A stretch of 64,000 bases of DNA, from NCBI GenBank assembly GCA_963422465.1, contig OY730169.1, positions 4,216,001-4,280,000 on the forward strand, written 5' to 3'. Below are positions 43,949-54,666 of this stretch, one piece after another. Within the stretch, counting starts at the first letter, position 1; each line of letters starts with the position of its first letter. The translations under genes and the position numbers were made by a program. The DNA is from Lichina pygmaea (taxonomy: Eukaryota; Ascomycota; Lichinomycetes; Lichinales; Lichinaceae). Below the pieces are notes generated by a model. The model saw nothing but the letters and a program-made list of their open reading frames with translations, did no database searches and was not told the DNA's origin.

Positions 43949-44455
43949 TCATTCGAGGCTGGTGAGCTTCTCGAGCTGGTGGTTCTGGCCGTGTCGGGCT
44001 TCTCTCGAGCTCTCTTGCACTTCAATACCCGGTCCAACGGGCCGGCTGCCTCGATGGCCTGGGAAAACCTAACGAGACCGACGGCGGTTAGTCAATTGAT
44101 GGTCCTGCGCGTGGCGATGAAGGCGGAGCCCTGGCTAGTGTTCCTTCAATCCATGCTCCGCGAACGGATATCAGCGACCCACCCTAGTCCCTCCCCACCC
44201 CAATCTGAAGGCCGCCTCATGCGCCAGAAGCTCCCCGAATCCCAGCATCAAGCCGTTGACGAACGGTAAGAGAAGGTTGATGGTTGCGCCACGCAGGAAG
44301 CTCCAGATCGTGGGCGGAGAGTAGAGGATGACTGGTGAGCTTGAGGACGACGGCGGAGAGGACGGGGGGTCGTTGTTGGCGGAATAGGACTCGCTGTCCG
44401 ACCGCACCGTGATGGATTCTGTCAGATTTTGTCGACGATTGGGGTCAGAGTCCAT
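43949..44455 (-). CDS. MIM1: Mitochondrial outer-membrane import protein Mim1
   Basis: Two exons, complement(43949..44068, 44183..44455), 130 residues. After an acidic Ser-rich N-terminus comes the family core VILYSPPTIWSFLRGATINL then LLPFVNGLMLGFGELLAHEA and AFRLGWGGTR. This is one membrane helix with the GxxxG-type spacing (GLMLGFG) known to drive Mim1 oligomers. Exon 2 (114-bp intron; acceptor TCGTTAG) adds VFPGHRGSRPVGPGIEV, the usual fungal ending. Without splicing, the frame would stop at TGA soon after GGTRVGR. Mim1 forms the MIM complex that inserts single- and multi-span helical proteins into the outer membrane and helps TOM assembly. It diverges from SHP1 and is followed in tandem by OXA1. 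Confidence 0.9.
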
Positions 44456-44768
44456 CGTTGCGTGGACGATGGGGCGATTGCTCGTCGAGACGAAAGGGTT
44501 CGGAGCGGGGAAAAGAATCGTGGTTCACGATATCTGCAGAACTTAAGAGACACCGAGAAGGATGCGAGACTTTCTCATAAGACATGAGAGTACGACATCT
44601 CTGGCGCGGTAGGTGACGTCGAAAGTATCGGTGCCTACTTGTACGACCACGCAAGCTCCGGTTCGGAGTCCCATCCAGAATCCCGACACCCACGACAGTG
44701 CTGTACACGTCGATAGAGTCCTGTCATCACCTGAATAACCTCTAAATCAACGACGTCCGTTCGGTACG
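44456..44768. promoter_or_regulatory. Divergent promoter between MIM1 and SHP1
   Basis: 313 bp separate the opposed start codons. No strong motif was identified by eye. Confidence 0.5.
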
Positions 44769-46135
44769 ATGTCGGAACCGCCGCCAGATCTAGATATGAG
44801 AATCAACGTGCTCTCACAGATGACCGGAGTGCCGCCCAACGAGGTACGTGACGGTAGCTTCAGCTGGGTCCATCTCCCGTGGCGGCGTGTTTTCTGATTT
44901 CTCTGGAACAGGCCAGACAACTACTGGAGGCGAGCAAGTGGGACACCTCCCTCGCCGCCGACTGTTACTTCGAGGGGCAAGAAGACACGCAGTGGGCGGC
45001 CGACGACGCTGCATCTGAGCACGCCATCGTCGACGACGAGCCCCCGGAAGCAGACAGCAGTGGTGGCCGCACTCTGGGTGGAGGTCCGGCCCCCGCCTCG
45101 TCGAAGCCCACCTCGTCCTCCGCGGCAAACTCGAAACCGAAATCGTCCGGCCGTGGTTTCGCTACTCTAGGCGACCTGAACCAGACCAACACCCGGGCCA
45201 GCCCCAACGACGGCGAGGACAGAGATTCCGACGACGAGGGCCAGGATCTCTTTGCGGGAGGCGAGAAATCCGGCCTTGCCGTGCACAACCCGGCAGATCC
45301 AAAACGACAGGTCCGTGGCATACTAGAACGAGCACGGAGGTACAGTCCGCGCTGGGTATCGACCGTCACGAGATGAGCTGACCCGGTCAGACGCGATCCT
45401 CCGCCCGGCGACGAAGCAGAAGCCGAGCCCGAACGCCCCTCGCTCTTTTCCAGCGTTGGCCACCTGCTCGGCGGCGATGACACCCCGAGCACGACCCTCC
45501 CGGCCGCGGATTCGGGCGCGGCCAAGAAGATGCCACGAGTCGCTCGGACGCTCCACTTCTGGCAGGACGGATTCTCGGTCGAGGACGGCCCGCTCTACCG
45601 GTTCGACGACCCGGCCACCGCTCCGGTGCTCCAGCTCATCAAGTCGGGCCGAGCGCCTCTGGACATCATGGACGTCGGGCCCGAGCAGCCGGTCGACGTC
45701 ACGGTGAAGCCGCACGAGGGGAACTACGTAGCTCCCAAGAAGAAGTACAAGCCCTTTTCCGGCGGAGGTCAGCGGCTGGGCAGCCCGACACCTGGAGCAT
45801 CCACACCGGCCGCTTCGGCCGCGCCGCCTGCACCAACCTCGAACACGACCTCGACCTCGGCTGCCCCACCGGCAGTCGAGGTTGACGAGTCGCAGCCGAC
45901 GCTGTCGCTGCAGATCCGTCTGGGAGACGGGTCGCGGCTGCCGTCTCGATTCAATACGACCCATACGATCGGCGACGTCTACGACTTTGTGCGACGGTCG
46001 AATCCGGCGAGCGCGGAGCGGCCCTGGGTGCTGATGACGACCTTCCCGAGCAGGGAGCTGAGCGACCACGCCGTGACGCTGGGCGATCTGCCAGAATTCA
46101 AGCGAGGTGGAGTCATCGTGCAAAGGTGGCAGTGA
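44769..46135 (+). CDS. SHP1: Cdc48/p97 cofactor p47/Shp1 (UBA-SEP-UBX protein)
   Basis: Three exons, 44769..44843, 44912..45339 and 45391..46135, 415 residues. The N-terminal UBA-like domain is built by splicing INVLSQMTGVPPNE to ARQLLEASKWDTSLAADCYF. After an acidic linker with GFATLGDLN, the SEP domain reads RTLHFWQDGFSVEDGPLYRF to GRAPLDIMDVGPEQPVDV, followed by the KPHEGNYVAPKKKYKPFSG motif that contacts Cdc48. The C-terminal UBX domain runs from LSLQIRLGDGSRLPSRFN to VLMTTFPSRELSDHAVTLGD and ends VIVQRW. p47/Shp1 recruits ubiquitylated substrates to Cdc48/p97 for membrane fusion, autophagy and PP1 regulation. The FPS motif of the UBX loop (TTFPSRE) is intact. Confidence 0.96.
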
Positions 46136-46625
46136 ACGGTGCACATCAACAGGATGTAGCGGACAGAGGGGCATCATCGGTCGGAGTCTTGCGGTTCTAC
46201 GACCATCGGAGTCGAGTTTGTAGATTCGGGTGGATCGGTTGTTGTTAGAATAAGCACTTTCCGGCACTTGATGTCAGCGTCCCTTGAAGTCGATGCCCGA
46301 GGCTGATTGATATCGTCGGCAACGAAGGCATCAGATGGGCACGTCATGCAGGTGCCCGACTAGCCCCATGAAATGTTCTAAGAATTGGTACCTCACCTCC
46401 AACACGCGAGAAAGCGAGTCGATGTCGCTCCGCGGAGGGCCGGCTTACAAATGCTGCTGAGCATCCCAGCAATGGTACAAAATTCCGAGCGATAGAAAGC
46501 ACAGGCCAGGCACGAGATGGTCTCCCCACCGGGCATACTACGAGTACTTCCGTACAGCGGTGGGATTCAGATCAAGGCGGCAAATCTCCATCGCTCGACC
46601 CTACAGCATCCAGGAGACGTGCAGC
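46136..46625. promoter_or_regulatory. Interval between SHP1 and CFD1
   Basis: 490 bp with the SHP1 3' end and CFD1 promoter. A GTAC word lies at about 46547-46556. No other gene seen. Confidence 0.4.
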
Positions 46626-47665
46626 ATGTCGCTGGATCGGGTCAAGCACATCGTCCTCGTAGGTCACCCCTCCTCCGACCGCTGCCGCATGCGCCGCGCT
46701 GAAGAATCAAAGATCCTTACCCGAGGTAACCCGGACTGCAGGTCCTCTCGGGCAAGGGCGGCGTCGGCAAATCCTCGGTGACGACGCAGCTCGCGCTGGC
46801 CCTGTCCCTCGCGAACCGGTCCGTCGGCGTCCTGGACGTCGACCTCACCGGTCCCAACATGCCGCGCTTCTTCAACGTCGAGTCGGCCAAGGTGACGCAG
46901 GCGCCCGGCGGATGGATTCCCGTGCCGGTGCACGACGCTTCGGCGGCGGAGCAGATGGGCTCGCTGCGCTGCATGAGCCTGGGCTTCCTGCTGCGTGACC
47001 GCGGCGACGCCGTCGTGTGGCGCGGGCCCAAGAAGACGGCGATGGTGCGCCAGTTCCTGACGGACGTCCTGTGGGGCGAGGTCGACTACCTGCTCGTCGA
47101 CACGCCGCCGGGCACGTCGGACGAGCACATCTCGCTCGCCGAGAGTCTACTGCAGCACGCGGCGCGGCGGGGCGCAGGGGCAGCGGGAGGGGGAGGCCAG
47201 ACCGGGCGACTGGCGGGCGCCGTCGTGGTGACGACGCCGCAGGCCGTGGCCACCGCGGACGTGCGCAAGGAGCTCAACTTCTGCGCCAAGACGGGCATCA
47301 AGGTGCTCGGCGTGGTCGAGAACATGTCGGGGTTCGTGTGTCCGAACTGCAGCGAGTGCACGAACGTCTTCTCGTCCGGCGGCGGCGAGCTCATGGCGCG
47401 CGACCTCGGCCTTCCCTTTCTGGGCAGCGTCCCGCTGGATCCGCAGTTCGTGCGACTCGTCGAGGCCGGCAACGTGCCGACCTACCCGGCCGGCACAGCA
47501 GCCCGGACGAACAACGGAGCCGGCGGACGGACACCGCCGGACGTCGGAGCCGACGAGACGCTCGGCGAGCAAGACCCGCTCGTGAAGAAGTACCAGCGGT
47601 GCTCTCTGTCTCCGCTGTTCAAGGCCATGGCCGCTCGCCTCATCGAGAGCGTCGAAGCTAGATGA
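46626..47665 (+). CDS. CFD1: Cytosolic Fe-S cluster assembly scaffold Cfd1 (NUBP2)
   Basis: Two exons, 46626..46658 and 46742..47665, 318 residues. The 11-codon first exon ends in KHIVL, and splicing joins it to [20 protein letters not shown], the deviant Walker A of MRP/NBP35-type P-loop ATPases. [17 protein letters not shown] follows, then [15 protein letters not shown]. Near the C-terminus, [17 protein letters not shown] carries the CxxC that binds the bridging 4Fe-4S cluster. A Gly/Ala-rich insert ([12 protein letters not shown], about residues 152-165) is lineage-specific, as is a low-complexity loop before [20 protein letters not shown]. Cfd1 pairs with Nbp35 to build Fe-S clusters for cytosolic and nuclear proteins, including DNA repair enzymes. 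The absence of an N-terminal Cys motif distinguishes it from Nbp35. Confidence 0.95.
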
Positions 47666-47789
47666 GTCGAGTCGACCGAGTCTATATGAAGCAATGCTAT
47701 GCGATCTGTATGATCCCGTGCTGCGCGACCCATGTGAACTCGGGCCATCGAATCCGCCCGCATCGAGAGCATGCACCTCGAGAACCATA

Positions 47790-47905
47790 TCTCGTCGAAT
47801 CCAACAATCCAGACCATGCAATGCATACCTTGCAATCCAGGCCTCGCAACCCGAGAATCCAGGCCTTGCAATGCGAGAATCTATATTGCAATCCAAGGAT
47901 CCACA
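47790..47905. repeat. Degenerate minisatellite, period about 22-23 bp
   Basis: Successive units such as CTCGCAACCCGAGAATCCAG, CTTGCAATGCGAGAATCTAT and the following TTGCAATCCAAGGATCC. Confidence 0.65.
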
Positions 47906-48340
47906 CCGAGCAACACTGGGTGAACCCGCTGCAAGCACTCGGTCCGAACGAGTTCAAACACGTTCAAGTTCGCATTCACATCCAACCGAATCTTCTCGTC
48001 AGAGATATCTTGATCTACTCATCGTCTACTCCGTAGAGGTGCTCTACCGTACGGTTCCCCCCCGGGAGGCCGGTCTGGTTACGACATGTCCAGGCGTAGC
48101 ACGTCCTTTCCTAGCACGTCCGTCTCTAGCACAGCCGAGATTGATAATCCCACAAAGAAGTGTTCCGAGTATCCGGCACAGACACGTTCGGTACGCATCC
48201 CCACAGATAATCACCTGTTCAGCACACACATTCCCACCACGAGACGCTCGGTTTTCCCACGGAGCGGTATTTCCCAGTCCGTCGTACTATATATCTCACG
48301 GGAAGGTAGGGTCAAGCCAGACATTACATGCCTACCGTCA

Positions 48341-48442
48341 CTGCTGGAGCTACTACAAGGCAATGGCCCGCTCTGAGCAGGGAGAAGATGATCATCTATC
48401 AAGGCCTTCTCGGACCCCGAGGGCTATATGGCCCCTCCCCCA
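48341..48442. repeat. Dispersed repeat family, copy 1
   Basis: Aligns over about 100 bp with 59857-59957. Both begin CTGCTGGAGCTA, continue with AAGGCA, GGGAGAAG, CTCGGAC, GGGGGCTA or GAGGGCTA, and end in GCCCCTCC. Differences are mostly transitions. Confidence 0.7.
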
Positions 48443-48657
48443 ATCTAGCTGACTAATGCTGCTGACTAAGCCAGGCTCGGCCCGGGCCCTGCGGCCGCAA
48501 CAGTCATACGCGTGCTCATCGATCTTTCAGAGTGTTCTTGAAAGCTTTGCGGGGAAGTTTTGGCGCACGTTGGAACTTTTGCGGCCAAAGAGTTGGGACC
48601 ATGGGGACTTGCTGGGAACGTGGGAACTTGCAAGAGAGCTGCAAAAAGAATAGAAAA

Positions 48658-48677
48658 GGGGGGGGGGGGGGGGGGGG
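48658..48677. repeat. Poly-G tract, 20 G
   Basis: Uninterrupted G run about 315 bp beyond the SLX1 stop. Confidence 0.95.
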
Positions 48678-48993
48678 ATTTTCAGGAGCTTGAAAGTAAG
48701 GACGGACGTCGAGGAGTTTCAGAAACGGCAGTGGTGGAGGGTCATGGATGTCTGTCGGTCTTCGTTTTGCTTGTTGTAGGGTGCGTGATGTATCTATTCG
48801 GTGTCCTTGCTCCAACTGTTCTGTCCTTCCTTCTTTCGTGCTCGACTTCATATGCTGGGCGGAAGGCGGAGGAGAGGAGAGGAGAGGAGGTATACATTGG
48901 TATGTTGATATAGTGCATCGATGCAGGCTTGCCCTGCAGAACGTTGGGAAAAGAAACAGACTTGTTTCAAATTTCCGTGCTCCGTGGAAAGGA

Positions 48994-50182
48994 TCAGAGA
49001 TAGTCGTCGCAGCTGTCTGCTTCCGAGGAGGACTGCAGCACGACGAATCCCTCGTCCGCGGACGGGCTGCCGGCAAGCACGTCCTGGCTCGCCGGCAGTG
49101 TCTCATCCCCGGACATGGCGGACGCGAGACTCGATGAGGTTTGCGTGTCGGAAGCATCGTCGTCGGTGAGAACTTCGGTCCGTGGGTTTTTCGTCCTGTT
49201 CTTGTTCGTCTTCTTGTCGCGTCGGACGTCGAGGAGCTTCGCCACCTCCTTCTCACCCCGCTCTCGCAGCGACGCCTCTTTGACGACGTCTATCCATCGG
49301 ACGGCCTTCTTGCAGCGAGGACAGCTTCCCTGCGTCGGAAGGACGGCCGTCGCGGCGTCGGTGTCGGCGCTCGGCCCGATGAAGCGGCCGGCGAGGCATG
49401 TCAGATGGGACACCGATCGACAGCGGCCATAGGGACAGGTGACGACGGCCGATCCGGTGCGATCGACGCTCGACCGGCAGACGTCGCAGGCCGGGTCCCG
49501 GTCTTGGTTCAAGATCATGACGCTCTTCTGCAGATGCTGCCTCGAGGACCGGTACCCGACGTCGAGCCGCTCGACGCCGACGGTCGCCGAGTCGTCGTCG
49601 AGCGCGACCTCGACGCAATCGCGCAAGGCGGGCCCGACGCGCTCGGCCCCGGCGCGCCAGGCTCGATGGACGTCCTCGCGGAAGAAGCGCACCTCGAGCG
49701 GCCACGGCCGGAAGCTCTCGGCGCGCAGCAGCAGCCGCAGGTTCGCGAGGTGCCCGGCCAACCCGAAGCTCGGCCGGGTCGGACGGCGCCGGACGCGACC
49801 CGACTTCGAGTTGACCCGCGACGCGACGCGCGCCTCGACGATCCTCTGATCGGCCGGGATGTGTCGCGTCAGATGACCGTTCTGCCACGCCCACCTGGTC
49901 CACGATCGGTCAGCACGCATCGCCGCGCCCACGTCCGGAAGCTCGAACCTACTCGAACTGCAGGGCCGCGATCGCGGAGGGGAAGCCGGCGACGACGCAC
50001 GTCATCTCCCACGGCCGTAGGCTCGGCCTCGACGTCCGGACCGCGCCGCCTTTGGAACGACCATTGTGCTGGGCCAGCCGTCTCGCCGGATTCGGTGTCG
50101 AGCCGACGTAGAGGCTCGAATGACGCACCGTAGACCGCAGCAGGTAGCAGCAGTAGAAGGCCGGAATCGGCCTCGAGTCCAT
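48994..50182 (-). CDS. SLX1: Structure-specific endonuclease catalytic subunit Slx1
   Basis: Two exons, complement(48994..49894, 49953..50182), 376 residues. The GIY-YIG nuclease domain is at the N-terminus: [20 protein letters not shown] then [14 protein letters not shown], carrying the paired tyrosines and the catalytic Arg region, followed by [20 protein letters not shown]. The splice restores [17 protein letters not shown], a family landmark. The C-terminal zinc domain (RING/PHD-like) shows [21 protein letters not shown] and CPRC. The tail after residue 300 is charged and disordered. Slx1 works with Slx4 to cut branched DNA such as Holliday junctions and stalled forks. The intron is 58 bp. 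Confidence 0.95.
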
Positions 50183-52738
50183 GGAGGCGCGATCATGCTG
50201 CTCCCCTGTCGTCGTGTGTGTTGCATGGACCGCCGATCAACCGGCGGATCGGTCACGTGGCGCGGGCCTGTTCTCGGGACAACCGTGGCACGTGACTTGT
50301 CTTTGAGACTGGCACTTTGCTGACTCAGCGGAGAGTCAGCAACCAGTAGTTCGCACTGTACTGTACTCGTACTCGTACAGAACACCTGATGCACGGAGTG
50401 GTGGAAGAAGGGTGGCCGTGGGGGGTTGGTGTCGCCATCTATTGTCGCTTATCGTCGTCTACTGTCGTCTTCTGCGGCTTCCTTCGATTGCTCATGGCAG
50501 GCTGTCGACGTGACCAGATGGTCAGGGATGCCCCACGACCATAGATGACTAAGCACGCTGGGACTAACCAATTGAAACATGTGTTTTTATCACGACACCC
50601 TGAGATTTGGTAGCACGGCACCCACTGTTGACTCTGTTAGCAAGACACCCTTGTAGCACTCTTCGAGCCCTACTAGAGACACATCCCTGTACAGTACTCG
50701 TGCAGTACTCCGTACAGATGGACAAAGGTACATACTGAATGACATCCCCTCCAGCACAGGGGGGAACACACACTTCGCTTTAGAGGTGCAGGAGTATCTG
50801 CCAGCTCAGTTGAGGTCTCACAAAAAGCTGGCTTGTCGAAAATTCAGGACTACTTATTCTCTCGCCAGACCACACCACATCTAAAAGTGCTTGTGATAAT
50901 AATCCAAGTACGGAGGTACTACGTTACGTACATACGTACCCATACGTAGCAACAGGGGGTGTGACGGTAAGCGATGGTGGGAGTACCTGTACGGAGTACT
51001 TTACAGAGGTGTGTCTCTAATAGATCAAAGGGCGCTCAAGATGGTAAGCGGGTGTCGTGACGAATATACCGTACCCATTGAAAACAATCCCCACGACATT
51101 TCAAGCTTTCCCAACGTATACTCTCACAAGTACTTTTCCAAGGCTGATTTGTCACCCAACATCGCAGACGGCAAAAGTATCCCTCGTACTGAAACAAACC
51201 AAAAATCAACCAAGAAATCCACCACAAATCCTCAATCCCGAGGCACGCCATTGCCCAGTCGATCCGGATTGGAAAACTAAGAATGCGACTGCGAATCCGG
51301 CCATGTCACGGTTACGGCAAGGGCTCTCGCCGAGTCATAGACGGCGACTATGACGGACCTTGTACCGATACTTCAGCCTGTCGCCACTAGCGTCGTCAGG
51401 CATGTGCAATGACCCGCAGGAACGCCAGGCGCCTTGATATAATTCTGTCCCGAACGGCCATCGGCCCACTCCGTCCGCACCAACTAACACGGACAAAACA
51501 CCGCACGACCTCGCAGCGGTAGGCCCTGCCGGCAGGCTAGTCTTGACCGTGGCTGGGTCTGGATACGATGTCCGAACCTCCAACGGCGTCTGAGCCCGTC
51601 GATGCTTGACATCACTCGTAGCACGATCACTCCGTACAGTGATGATTAAGCTGCGAGTACGTGATACAGCCTCCGTCGGCGGCCTCCCAGGTTGAGACAA
51701 AGAGGCCGAGACGACGTCGCGGCCAAGGGTCGGGAGCGTCTTTCAAGATCGGGCGCGGCGACGGGAAGGCCACGTCCCAGCCTGGACTATACGTACCGGC
51801 GACCGGCAACGTCGCATGATGTCGGCCCTCGCTCGCCGCCACCTCTGCTCCATCTGTACGTATGTACGTTCGTACGGAGTCCGTCCGGGTCAAAGGCGCC
51901 GCCTTCGGCAGAAGGGGAGGTCAGCACAGATCGAGGACGCACTCGAAGCCACGGTTGCCTCCAGCACAGGCAGCCCAAAAGGGCAAGCGCCCCTCGACGC
52001 CTGACGTGGAGTCGCGACTAGGCCGTCAAGCCATGCCGGCTTCCATCGTGGACGCTCGTGCCGTGGCTTGGATGTCCGTCGCTGGATTGCCGTCAGCTGT
52101 GTAGAAGCTCTCCCGGCTCGCTCGACCGTCTCCCGAACGCGGTGACGGAGACGACCTCGGACGTCGAGCACTGGCCAGGTACGAGGCTCTCGTAGATCAG
52201 CGCATGGTGAGACATAAATAGCTGGCAATCGGCAACGGCGGTCTGCGGGCTGCGGTCTGCGGACAGCGCAGTCTGATATCGGAACGTCTCATGGATGGAG
52301 GGAGGAGGCCCGCTGGGTTCATGTGGCACAAGCTCTGAGACCGAAGTAGACAGGCGCAAGGCTTCTCTGTCTCCGCCCCCCCCCCCCCCCCCCCCCCCCC
52401 CTAAACCCCCCCTGCCGTATGAAGGTACCGCAACGTACGTAATGTACAGAGCTCTACCTCCGTACCTACAGTACCTACGTACGCTTCAGTGACTTCCTTC
52501 CATACACACGCATCTGGTTTGATATTCCCGACCAGGTTGCTTCTTCTTCTTCTCCACCTTCTCGTCCTTCTTCCCCTGACCCTGACATCCCATCTACCTC
52601 TCTGTTCCGTTTGCAACTCCGTCCACGTCCCCTCGTTGGCGCTCGTCCTCCCTTGCGTCGCCAGCGACGCTGCGCTGCTCCTCTTGCTCTCCCGGCCTGG
52701 ATCGTCCGTGCCACGACGACCGACCGCCTGCTGCTGAC
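50183..52738. other. Gene-free interval upstream of SLX1 and KDM5
   Basis: About 2.5 kb of DNA between divergently arranged SLX1 and KDM5. GTAC-rich blocks lie at 50900-51005, 51855-51885 and 52430-52490, and a 26-C tract at 52376-52401. Short frames (for example 51335-51700 on -) have no domain. T/C-rich sequence at 52530-52600 is likely KDM5 promoter or leader. Confidence 0.4.
52376..52401. repeat. Poly-C tract, 26 C (longest in window)
   Basis: Uninterrupted C run about 0.9 kb upstream of the KDM5 ATG. Confidence 0.95.
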
Positions 52739-52798
52739 ATGGGCCAGGGGGGAGAGGACGACGTCGAAGCTTCTCGTCTCGCACCGGTGCAAGTGTAA
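52739..52798 (+). other. Upstream ORF or alternative first exon of KDM5
   Basis: A 19-codon frame, MGQGGEDDVEASRLAPVQV, ends in a GTAAGT donor-like sequence. Read as an exon ending before GTAAGT (52794-), it would splice in phase to an acceptor CTCGGCAG at about 53293 and continue through LSSRRCGAMGTSTW into KDM5. Otherwise it is a uORF in the leader. Confidence 0.25.
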
Positions 52799-53318
52799 GT
52801 AAGTGCTCGTATGGCCCCCCCACCGCACAGCATAGCACAGCACCGGCCCCGGACTAGCATCTCACTCTCTCCGTCTCCTGATTGCGTCCTGGTCGAAGGC
52901 CCAAGCCAGACGGGCACGACGGGGTCTTGTTGGTCGCTCCTCGCAGGCTGACCGAGGAGGCACGATGTAGCATGTGCTGCTGCTCTTTACCTTCTCGAGC
53001 TTCCTTCTAGCCCGTCGTCTCCTTTCTCGCGCCCGACGGCGCCGGCTACTGCGACGACGACAGGGACGACGTCGTCGAACCCACCTTGCCCCGCGATATA
53101 CCTCACCACGACGAGGCAGGGCCCGTGACGGATCGCACGGACGGATCGAATAGTTGCGGTGGGAGGCAAATTTGCTCGCACGATCGATCGAGCCCCGGTC
53201 TCGACGACCTCTGAGCCGCGTTCTTTGGACCGCTGGCTTGGATGAGGAGTCTGGCCGCCGCGCGAGCGGTGTGACCTCGCCCGACCTCGGCAGGCTTTCG
53301 TCCCGCCGGTGCGGTGCC

Positions 53319-54634
53319 ATGGGGACGTCGACCTGGACTGGCGTACCGGCGACGTATATGATGCCGCCCTCGACGACGCCGGCGTCGGCAACGTCAGCGG
53401 CGCCGGCGACGACGACGACGACGACGAACTCCACCCCTCCCGCCTCCGGACCCGAGATGAGATCACGGACCGCCAACGCAACCCGCACCGTGACGACCCG
53501 GGGAAAGGCGGGCTCGACCACGACGACCGGGGCTCCGAACGGCCACCAACATCCCTCCCACGCCGCAGCCGCGACGGCGGCGCCGTTGAGCGCGCGCAAG
53601 TCCCAGGCTCTGGACCTGTCGACCGTCGAGCGTCGCGGTCAGCCCACGACGGCACGCGAGTCGCCGAAACGGATGCGGCCGTACGGTCTACAGGAGGCTC
53701 CGACCTTTCGTCCGACCCCGGACGAGTTCAAGGACCCCGTCGAGTACATCCAACGGATCGCGCCTGAAGGGAGGAAGTACGGCATGCTGAAGATCATCCC
53801 ACCGGACAGCTGGAAGCCAGGCTTCTGCATCGACACGGAGGTGAGCTCCTCTGTCCCCCCCCCCCCCCCCCCCGGCCCCCTCTCGTCCCCCCTCTCGCCA
53901 CGCCCTTCGACCTTCGCCCTCCCTCGTGGCACTCGACCCGGAGGGCTGCGTCCGCCTTGTCGAGCTGGCTGGGATCGGAGACCCGTTCCACGTCGAGCCG
54001 ATCGTGTGCCGGCTCGGCTTGCGCGCACGAGCTTTGACTGACCGTCTCCGCCAAAGCGTTTCCACTTTCGAACGCGGAGGCAGGAGCTCAATTCGGTCGA
54101 CGGAGGTATGTTCCCCCCCTCCACACGGGATCCCTTCTTGCCATGCCCCGATGCCTCGGCGCGCAATCGCCTCCCTGACCTGACCTTCTCCCTCCCGGGG
54201 CCAGGCACTCGCGCGAACCTCAACTATCTGGATCAGCTGTCCAAATTCCACAAGCAGCAAGGCACCAACCTCACCCGCTTCCCCAGCGTCGACAAGCGAC
54301 CGCTGGATCTGTACCGGCTGAAGAAGGCCGTCGACGTTCGCGGCGGCTTCGAGAAGGTCTGCAAGCACAAGAAGTGGGCCGAGATCGGGCGTGACCTCGG
54401 CTACAGCGGCAAGATCATGTCCTCGCTCTCGACCTCGCTCAAGAACTCGTACCAGCGCTGGCTCAATCCCTATGAGGAGTACCTTCGGGTCGCGAAACCG
54501 GGCCTGCAGATGAAGCTCGACCACGAGCACGGTGGGCCTCCGACGATGATGACCCCTTCTCCCGCCTCGTCGCCGATGAAGCGATCCCAGCCGAACACAC
54601 CGGCCAGCAGCAGCGGACCCGACCCGACGCCCGG

Positions 54635-54666
<32 letters not shown>

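Larger units (their letters stand above)
47666..48993. other. Gene-free interval with minisatellite, dispersed repeat and poly-G tract
   Basis: Between the convergent ends of CFD1 and SLX1. Holds the repeats listed separately. The TTGGAACTT/GGGAACTTG words near 48550-48635 form a degenerate short tandem repeat. No gene supported. Confidence 0.45.

Noticed and set aside
45323-46267. 314-codon minus-strand frame across SHP1
   Set aside because: Antisense of the SEP-UBX exon; Arg-rich shadow.
47017-47661. 214-codon plus-strand frame inside CFD1
   Set aside because: Alternate-frame shadow of a GC-rich exon, Arg/Gly/Ala-rich without motifs.
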